A stretch of DNA of 64,000 nucleotides, from the NCBI RefSeq assembly GCF_904849725.1, contig NC_058519.1:26643267-26707266 (forward strand). The letters run 5' to 3'. This DNA is from Hordeum vulgare subsp. vulgare (Eukaryota; Streptophyta; Magnoliopsida; Poales; Poaceae). The translations under genes and the position numbers were made by a program. The notes beneath the pieces were generated by a model, which saw only the letters and a program-made list of their open reading frames with translations, made no database searches and was not told where the DNA came from. Shown one piece after another: positions 56,561 through 64,000 of the stretch (its first letter is position 1; each line of letters begins with the position of its first letter).

Positions 56561-57931
56561 CTACTTAATGCAATCGATGTGAGCATTGACAGTGTTGAGA
56601 AAGGGTCTACCGAATATGATGGGACAAAAGCTATCTTGTGCAGTACCAAGGACGAGGAAATCAGTAGGATACTTCGTCTTACCACACAGGACTTCTACGT
56701 CTATCACAATCCCGAGAGGGCAGAGAGTGTCTCTATTAGCTAGCGTAATAGTGACATCAATGGGTTCTAACTCAGCAGGTGCAATCTCATATTTGATTTC
56801 ATCATATAGAGAACGGTGTATTGCACTAACACTAGCTCCCATATCACATAAACCATGATAAAAGTGATCTCCTATCTTGACAGAAACAACGGGCAGACCA
56901 ACTATAGGTCCGTATTTGTCATTCGCGCGAGGTTTAGCAATTCTAGCGGAGTCCTCATAGAATTTGATAACATGCCCATCTATGTCTCCGGCTAAGAGAT
57001 CTTTGATAATGGCAACACTAGGTTCAACTCTAATCTCCTCAGGGGGTGCAAGTGGTCTAATGTAACCCCTACGTATCACAGTTGGAGCTTTAGAATAATC
57101 CTTTATCCTAGCAGGGTATGGTGGTTTCTCAGCGTAGGCACAAGGAACAACAGGATCACTAAAAGCAATGACTTTCTCCTCAACTAGATTGGTTTTGGCT
57201 ATGTTGCTTTCTACAAGAGGATGATATTTAAACCACTTCTCTTTGGGAAGATCAACATGAGCAACAAAAGATTCACATAGAGAAGCTACTATCTCAGAGT
57301 CAAGTCCATACTTAGCGCCAAAATCTCTAGAAGTGTTTGTCTCAACAAAAGATTTCACGCAATCAAACTGGAAATTCATACCTGACTCCTTACCTTCCTC
57401 CAGCTCCCAATCTTCAGAGTTGCGTTTGATACTTTCCAATAAATTCCACTTGTGATCAATATCCTTCTTCATAAAAGAACCGGTACAAGAAGTGTCAAGC
57501 ATGGTACGATCTTCATGATAAAGTCGAGCATAAAAGTTTTGAGTGATGATTTCTCTGGAGAGCTCATGATTGGGGCATGAATATATCATTGATTTAAGAC
57601 TCCCCCAAGCTTGAGCTATGCTTTCCCTATCATGAGGCCAAAAGTTATAAATAAAGTTCCGATCACGATGTACTAAATGCATAGGATAGAACTTTTGATG
57701 AAATTCCAATTTCAACCGATTGTAGCCCCATGATCTAGTATCATCACATAGCCTATACCATGTCAACGCCTTATCCTTCAAAGATAAAGGAAATACTTTC
57801 TTATTTACCTCATCCTCGGGCAAACCTGCAAGCTTAAATAAACCACAAACTTCATCTACATAGATTAGATGCAAGTCTGGATGTGAAGATCCATCTCCTG
57901 TGAAAGGATTAGCCAGCAGTTTCTCAAGCAT
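56561..57931 (-). CDS. Athila gag-protease ORF (456 aa), truncated by stop
   Basis: The minus-strand frame starts MLEKLLANPFTGDGSS at 57931; coding similarity begins slightly upstream, so the true start may be earlier. The gag core has KKVFPLSLKDKALTWYRL, LEFHQKFYPMH and RESIAQAWGSLKSMIYSCP. The protease has LCDMGASVSAIH, an unusual D-M-G-A where most retroelements have D-S/T-G. I recall D-L/M-G-A as usual in this lineage. It ends DFLVLGTAQDSF, IIFGRPFLNTVNAHIDCIK, then a stop separates it from the reverse transcriptase. Gag packs the RNA; the protease cuts the polyprotein. No zinc knuckle was seen. Confidence 0.85.
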   Translation of the reverse strand: MLEKLLANPFTGDGSSHPDLHLIYVDEVCGLFKLAGLPEDEVNKKVFPLSLKDKALTWYRLCDDTRSWGYNRLKLEFHQKFYPMHLVHRDRNFIYNFWPHDRESIAQAWGSLKSMIYSCPNHELSREIITQNFYARLYHEDRTMLDTSCTGSFMKKDIDHKWNLLESIKRNSEDWELEEGKESGMNFQFDCVKSFVETNTSRDFGAKYGLDSEIVASLCESFVAHVDLPKEKWFKYHPLVESNIAKTNLVEEKVIAFSDPVVPCAYAEKPPYPARIKDYSKAPTVIRRGYIRPLAPPEEIRVEPSVAIIKDLLAGDIDGHVIKFYEDSARIAKPRANDKYGPIVGLPVVSVKIGDHFYHGLCDMGASVSAIHRSLYDEIKYEIAPAELEPIDVTITLANRDTLCPLGIVIDVEVLCGKTKYPTDFLVLGTAQDSFCPIIFGRPFLNTVNAHIDCIK

Positions 57932-58129
57932 ACCCGAAGGAATTTCATAAAATATATTTTCAGTAGGTACCTCAGGTCAAGGAACAACTCCTCGTGCTTC
58001 CGTTCGTGGTGAAGATACCCCGAACAAACTCCTCAAAGGAAAAGTTTCCATAGTGACAAGTGACAATAAATTTCAGCACAATATAAAAATGTTTCCTTAC
58101 CAATTTCCACTTACCAAAGGCGTTTCACT

Positions 58130-58146
58130 CCCTAGAAATGACGCCA
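58130..58146 (-). other. Primer-binding site of the Athila-lineage element
   Basis: On the minus strand TGGCGTCATTTCTAGGG begins about eleven bases after the LTR end. The TGGCG start fits gypsy-type tRNA primer sites; I do not name the tRNA with certainty. Confidence 0.65.
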
Positions 58147-58157
58147 GAAAAGAGTCT

Positions 58158-59664
58158 TGATGACCCACAAGTATAGGGGATCAATCGTAGTCCTTTCGAT
58201 AAGTAAGAGTGTCGAACCCAACGAGGAGCAGAAGGCTCTGATAAACGGATTTCAGCAAGGTAATAACTGCAAGCACTGAAAGTAGCGGTAACAAGTGATT
58301 GTGTAGCGAGGTGAAATGTAGCGAGCAAAAAGTAACAAGTAACAAGTAGTAGCAACGGTGCAGCAAGTGGCCCAATCCCTTCTGTAGAAAGGGACAAGCC
58401 TGAATAAAGTCTTATAGGAGGAAAAATGCTCCCGAGGACACACGGGAATTTCTGTCATGCTAGTTTCATCATGTTCATATGATTCACGTTCGTTACTTTG
58501 ATACTTTGATATGTGGGTGGACCGGCGCTTGGGTACTGCCCTTACTTGGACAAGCATCCCACTTATGATTAACCTCTCTCGCAAGCATCCACAACTACAA
58601 AATAAGAATTAAGACAAAGTCTAACCATAGCATTAAACTAGTGGATCCAAATCAGCCCCTCACGAAGCAATGCATAGACTGGGGTTTAAGCTTCTGTCAC
58701 TCCAGCAACCCATCATCTACTTACTACTTTCCAATGCCTTCCTCTAGGCCCAAATATGGTGAAGTGTTATGTAGTCGACGTTCACATAACACCACTAGAG
58801 GAAAAGACAACATACAACATATCAAAATACCGAACGAATATCAAATTCACATGACTATTATTAACATGACTTATCCCATGTCCTCAGGAACAAAAGTAAC
58901 TACTCACAAAACATAATCATAATCATGATCAGAGGTGTAATGAATAGCATCAAGGATCTGAACATAAATTCTTCCACCAAGTAATCCAACTAGCATCAAC
59001 TACAAAGAGTAATCAACACTACTAGCAACCTTACAAGACGAAGATTGGTTACAAGAGATGAACTAGGGATTGGAGAGGAGATGGTGCTGATGAAGATGTT
59101 GATGAAGATGCCTCCCCTCCGACGAGAGGAGTGTTGGTGATGACGATGGCAACGATTTCCCCCTCCGGGAGGGATGTTTCCCCGGCAGGATCGTCCTGCC
59201 GGAGCTCTAGATTGGATCTGCTCAAGTTCCGCCTCATGGCGGCGGCAAAACCACGAAAAAGCTCCCTCATGACTTTTTCCAGACCAAAACCCTTCATATA
59301 GCAAAAGAGGGGGGCTAGTGGGCCGTCAGGGAGCCCACAAGCCCCCACTCCGCCACCAGGGGGGTGGCGGTGTCAGGGCTTGTGGCGCCCTGGCAGCCCC
59401 CCTCCGGTAGTTCTTTCGCCCAGTATTTTTTATATAATCCCAAAAAAATCCACGTAACTTTTCAGGGCATTTGGAGATGTGCAGAATAGTGGACTAAGAT
59501 TTGCTCCTTTTCCAGTCCAGAATTCCAGCTGCCTGAATTCTCCCTCTTCAAATAAACCTTGCAAAATAAGAGGGAAAAGGCATAAATATGGTACCACAAG
59601 TAATATAACAGCCCAAAAAGCAATAAATATCAACATGAAAGCATGATGCAAAATGGACGTATCA
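58158..59664 (-). mobile_element. 5' LTR of the Athila-lineage element (1507 bp)
   Basis: Starts TGATGACCCACAAG and ends GGACGTATCA on the plus strand. It keeps the ~120-base segment missing from the 3' LTR (about 58845-58975) and lacks 18 bases near 59033. It matches the LTR remnant at 12318-13470 in reverse orientation. Confidence 0.92.
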
Positions 59665-60319
59665 CCCCCCCTTGGCATTTGGGGCTAGGGAGGCCGCCCC
59701 GTTCGTGTCCCTCCACGACCGGGCATGCCCCTTAATATGATAGCCAGACTTGTATTATACCTTGCTACCCTGTCGTGAAAGCATGTTAAATATAAGCAGT
59801 GAACAATTTTAAACAATACCAATTTTTTTGGACAATACAATACCAAAACTTTATCTTGTGTTTCTTGTATAAACTACTTTACAAACTCTGAACTAATTCA
59901 ATAAAATTCGCCCTGTTCAAATGGGCCAAGAAGGACACAAGCACCATTTCATTGGGCCTACAGTTTCAAAGAACTTCACCGATGTTCTACAATCAGATAT
60001 AAGAAATGTTGACTTAATATGAGATGTTCTCGAGAACACATCAATTGACTGAACCACCATCTCCATCTCAGCCAACAAATATTATTGTCCAACTATAGAA
60101 AATTAAAGCGACCATCCATACAACCAACATCCAAATGTCACCGCTAAAACGACGGTGGGGCAATAGCACAATCACGCACAAAGAAAGCACAAGAGAAATA
60201 AGAAAAAAAAACCACCTAGTGGCTGCCACAGTGCAGCCCTACGTGAGAAGATAGGCAACGTGCAGTAGCCAACAGTGGATCTAGCATTCTCTCTAGCCGG
60301 CTTCAACCCTAGCAAAATA
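59665..60319. other. Right flank: CCCCC target duplication and spacer
   Basis: The first five bases are the right target duplication. The rest, including 'gggctagggaggccgccccg' and AT-rich sequence to 60319, shows no gene or repeat that I recognise. If the 60.3-kb repeat is a true tandem duplication, this block should also lie immediately left of base 1. Confidence 0.5.
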
Positions 60320-60564
60320 TCTCCGAATTACCAGAAGTCAAACATGCGTTCACATCCATGCCAATGAGGTATATGATCTGTAGTAGTTCCCATAGAAGGA
60401 AGTATGAAATACACAAACACAACACATGATATACACCTAAGTACACATTGCAAGTAAGAAGAGAGGAGTTGGGTACCTACTTTGAGCAGAGACTTGGGCT
60501 AAATCATATTCATCGTTACGATCCAGTCTTGCACTAACTGCTCAAATCTCACCTAATCAAATAG

Positions 60565-60816
60565 ATGCAAACACACATAAGGGTGGTGTGGGACTGGGCA
60601 AAGGTCTTTATACAATGTCACTCCCTCAAACCATCCTTTTCTTCAATTCTGGTAATCTTGTTAAAGCAATCAAAAGTGTTCAAGGCAACTGAGGCTGATG
60701 ATGCTAACACAATCACAAGTGTTCAAGTCACTAATGAATGGACCAACTTCAGGAATGAATTACCTAATGCCATGTTTGCTGAATATCTTGTTGCGCATGC
60801 ATATTTACAGCCATAG
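60565..60816 (+). pseudogene. PIF/Harbinger transposase C-terminal remnant, right copy
   Basis: Same 83-codon frame as 246-497, with one replacement (SYSS to SFSS). It is followed by the Myb/SANT-like pseudogene. Assignment is by the EWTNFRNELPNAMFAEYL tail only. Confidence 0.55.
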
Positions 60817-61062
60817 GATAACATGTGGATTAGCTAGATGATGTATTCTCTTTTGTTCTAGCTGGATGATTAGTTAGAAAGTAGCGTCTTTACTTTTATG
60901 CTAGCTAGATGAGGATTTAGCTGTATGACATGGTCTCTTTTGTGCATAGCTTATGGATGGTGACTTTTGGATATTTTGTACATCATCATCATCCTTTGAA
61001 ACCAACTAATATATGTTCTCTTTTGTTTGCCAATTGTTAATAAATTATTTACTTGTAGCACC

Positions 61063-61933
61063 ATGGTTGAAGAAATAAAAAATAACTATAGTAGGAATTA
61101 CTTGACATGGACAGATGAGATGGATAAAACATTGTTGGATGTTCGTGTTGATCATCACAATAGAGGCGATCATGCCCAGAATGGATGGAAGCCACATGTC
61201 TACAATGCTGCAATAAAAGCGATACATTATAAGTGTGGACTCTATATCATAAAGGAGAAAATATGTTCAAGGATGAAGACTTTTGATAAGAATTATGAAA
61301 TAATTAGCAAGATTCTTTCTTGGAGTGGATTTGGTTGGGTTTGGGTCAATAATAAGCTACTCATGGATAGTGATGATGTGTGGGACAAATATGTGAAGGT
61401 AAAAAAGAATGTTCATTTTTTTATTCTACTATGTTATATGCGAGGACCTAATTTACTATGTATATGTGAGTAGGCTAATGACAAAGCAGCTTGTTACTAG
61501 AACAAGAAAGTGAAGAATTGGGAGGCAATATGAACGATATACTCGAAAGATCATGCAACCGGTGAAGGTGCAATGACTGATGCTGAAAGTGAAGTGCCAT
61601 CAATTGTGGCAGATGTAGTTGCCACCAAAGCCCCACCACCAGAATTGCCCCCCAAAAGGATGCGAACATGTGAAGCTATCTTGTGCATGCTTGGAGACAT
61701 GAGAGGTACTTTACAAGATGCATTCAAATTTGAGATACTAGAACTGCACAAGGTTACTCCTCCTCTTGAAATCCTTGCCGCACTTGAAATGATACCGGAT
61801 TTGGCTCGTGCGCACATGCTACGAGCATATGGTAAACTCATCCTTAGTGAACACTTATTCCAAGCGCTCATGTAGTTGCACATTGAATTTAGTAAGGAAT
61901 GGTTGTTGATGTTGAACGAGAAGAATGGTGTTT
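61063..61933 (+). pseudogene. Myb/SANT-like DNA-binding protein pseudogene, right copy
   Basis: Same two-exon structure as the left copy: exon 1 at 61063-61398, a short intron and exon 2 to 61933. It shares three stops with the left copy (about 61498, 61531 and 61871), so these predate the duplication. At 61663-61665 it keeps CGA where the left copy has TGA. From the Met at 61573 a clean 100-codon frame remains (MTDAESEVPSIVAD to LILSEHLFQALM). It cannot make the whole protein. Confidence 0.8.
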
Positions 61934-62954
61934 GATTGCTTCCAAGCGCTTGGAGTTGCCCATTAGCATTTGGGCTATAATGTTTCCTTGGTTTGTTTCA
62001 TGTAATAGCTATGAACTTATGGTACTGATTATTAGTATGTTATTGTAATGATGGAAACCAAATGTATGAGACATGATTTACTATGTTATGTGTTGCTGTT
62101 ATCTAAATGTTTGTTGTTTAAGTGTTGTTGTTTGTGTATAAGTGCTGCTATTCATGTATACCTGCTGCTGTAAGAGCTTTTGTTCATGGAAGTGCTGCTA
62201 TAAATGTTGCTGTAAGTGTTGATGTTCCTGTATAAGTGCTTCTTATATAAGTGCTGTTGTCCATCTATAAGGGCTATGATTGTTGTTTTTATGTGTAAGT
62301 GCTGCTATTGTACTCTTTATATATAATTACTCAGAAAAATTATTCATATATTGCTTATATTTTAATTTAGAGCATTACATCAAAGTACAATGTTCATTCT
62401 ATGATAAATGAGCAATTCCAAATTCCGATGTAGATAATGACCATTCAAACAAGCTTCAGAATCGAGCCTCTCGTGCGAATTCCAAATGTTACTTCTCTGC
62501 ACATCCAAACACTAGAATTCGGGTTCAATGTCAATACAAAAGTCAGATTTGATATTGGGGCCAATTCGATTACATGGTCGTGAATATCAACATCCAAACA
62601 GTGTAAAGAGATGCCACACCAACTTAATTAATGATAATGGCCGAATCTAAAAAGAGAAGTAAATGCATTTAGCCTGGTAATTCTAGCATTTAGCCTATGT
62701 GAACTAGTATTATTTATGTTTATTTGAATATGTGCGTGATGTGCTTAAGGAATTTATTGGGAGCTAGGAGATCCCACATTCATTTGATTTGATGTCATTT
62801 TCTGCAATCAAATTATAGACAGAAAATGTATTTTTTTTTTCCAAATGTAGGGATGACAAAAGAAATAATGTGACCACAAAAGCAGCAAGGACACATTTTC
62901 AAGAGCAAAGCTCGGAAATACTCCTGTAACTGCATCTAGTACCCCTTAGTGATT

Positions 62955-63424
62955 TTGGTGGATTGAAGACTTATATGTTGAGAGACTAATGTGTTTGTGA
63001 GTGTACACATGCCCTATAAATCAGTGACGAGTTTGAGTTATTCGAATAATATCGACCCCTAAAAATGTATGTCTTCGAGTGAAGACTTTGGTCATTCCTT
63101 GAAGACTTTAATAGCGAAGAAAATACTATTCTCCATGAAGACTTCGAATATGAGGAATTTGGTGTATCCCGAAGAAAATGCTCTGAAGTCTTTGAAGCTT
63201 GAATATGTACTCTTAATGTTTCATTTTCTTCTTTTTTGAGTCATAGGAACACCGTACTATTAAAGAGGGTCGAGGTAACACTAAGAAAAAGTTCCTCATG
63301 ATGCTCAACTAAAAACCTACGCATACCAAATCCTTTGAGTGAAGCCTTTGAAAATCTCTCACACCTTAGTCAAAGTCTTCAGTGACAGAGAGAAACTTCT
63401 TCTGGTCGCTGAAGAAATTGCACT
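62955..63424 (+). repeat. LTR-like GAAGAC-rich fragment, right copy
   Basis: Matches 2640-3120 with a handful of substitutions. No coding signal. Confidence 0.4.
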
Positions 63425-63425
63425 A

Positions 63426-63427
<2 letters not shown>

Positions 63428-63486
<59 letters not shown>
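63428..63486. repeat. Compound (CA)n(TA)n microsatellite
   Basis: About 20 CA units followed by about 9 TA units. The left copy has only TA units at the same place. Confidence 0.95.
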
Positions 63487-64000
63487 CTTATACTAATTAT
63501 AGACTCCCAAGAAATTACCACGTTAATCAGAAATTACGAGCCGTTCATGTGGTGGGACCAAGTTATTACGGTAGAGATCGATCCATTTTTTTTTCTCTTA
63601 GTCCATATCACTAAAAACTATTTAACCGTTCAATCCATATAATTGCTCGATCAAAGCACCCTAGGATATACGTGATGAAAAACAGGCTTAATTTGCATGC
63701 AATAAACACCCAATTCAATTTCCACATTACAAAAGTTCATCCGGCAAAGACACACGGTGTAACGTATGTGAGATGGACTCTCACTTTAAAAAATACTAGC
63801 AACGGACTCTCAGCTTTTTACATGCATGGACTCTCACCTTTGTACTCTCCCCTAATACTACAACACTTCTATATATAATAATCCTCATGCATGTACATGC
63901 ACGATCAATACATGTTCGGTCCACAGCAACACAAAGTGTCCTATCCTAGCCGTTCATCGCCTTATGTGGGCAATTTTCTGGCTACCACTTTTTTCCTCAC
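63487..64000 (+). mobile_element. Helitron-family fragment, right copy, cut by the window edge
   Basis: Starts 'acttatactaattatagac' and follows the left copy and the 19471 element. It has an empty site for the nested Helitron between 63878 and 63879. The rest lies beyond the window. Confidence 0.8.

Larger units (their letters stand above)
49700..59664 (-). mobile_element. Athila-lineage Ty3/gypsy LTR retrotransposon, complete ends, defective coding
   Basis: A 9965-base element on the minus strand with both LTRs (58158-59664 is the 5' LTR, 49700-51120 the 3' LTR), a primer site, a polypurine tract and CCCCC target duplications. Order of products is gag, protease, reverse transcriptase/RNase H, integrase, then an extra downstream ORF, as in the Athila lineage of gypsy elements. 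The LTR start TGATACGTCC and the RNase H end [19 protein letters not shown] fit Triticeae Athila families such as WHAM or Sabrina; the exact family is not certain. Stops and a frameshift in pol make it non-autonomous. About 4% of the first 395 aligned LTR bases differ. Confidence 0.92.
60320..64000 (+). repeat. Right copy of the ~60.3-kb-period direct repeat
   Basis: Same content and order as 1-3693, about 99% identical. Differences include one fewer minisatellite unit, a CA/TA instead of TA microsatellite, and absence of the left copy's extra stop in the Myb/SANT-like pseudogene. It continues to the window edge. Confidence 0.9.

Overview
The window looks like repeat-rich intergenic DNA from a grass nuclear genome, most likely a Triticeae species (wheat, Aegilops, barley or rye group). 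This rests on recognisable Triticeae repeat families: an Angela/BARE/WIS-type copia LTR, an Athila-lineage gypsy element whose LTR begins TGATACGTCC, a 'TTTGCCGTCTGC' CACTA end, Stowaway and Tourist MITEs, Helitrons ending CTAG|T, and a grass-only gene resembling DUF1668. I found no intact host gene, no RNA gene and no CRISPR array. Family names come from memory and were not searched.

Layout. Positions 1-3693 and 60320-64000 are two copies of one direct repeat with a period of about 60.3 kb, cut off by both window edges. Each copy holds a PIF/Harbinger remnant (transposase C-terminus plus a Myb/SANT-like pseudogene), an LTR-like fragment, a microsatellite and the head of a Helitron. From 4.6 to 8.7 kb lie a MULE transposase pseudogene, a Tourist-like MITE, a CACTA end and a decayed copia gag. 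From 8.7 to 14.1 kb an Angela-type element has lost most of its interior and carries an Athila-type LTR remnant. From 14.1 to 16.8 kb is gypsy-like sequence with a coiled-coil ORF and a 70-bp tandem repeat. From 16.8 to 28.8 kb is one minus-strand copia element split by two Helitrons; one of these contains a further nested Helitron. From 28.8 to 31.7 kb is a DUF1668-like host gene broken by a hAT element (which holds a Tourist MITE) and by a Stowaway MITE. From 32.0 to 36.6 kb is a large minus-strand Helitron with smaller Helitron copies nested in it. From 37.7 to 43.1 kb are a mitochondrial nad3 fragment, a Stowaway MITE, layered repeats and a fragment of a type-B response regulator. From 44.7 to 48.1 kb is a long inverted-repeat (foldback) element, followed by a second DUF1668-like fragment. 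From 49.7 to 59.7 kb is a complete but coding-defective Athila-lineage element with matching CCCCC target-site duplications.

The parts do not act together as a pathway. The main interest is the layered insertion history, which can be read to the base at several junctions. The nested Helitron at 19879-21119 has exact empty sites elsewhere in the window. The enclosing Helitron can be removed on paper to restore a copia reading frame. The DUF1668-like gene regains its frame across the Stowaway site. I did not identify a new functional system.
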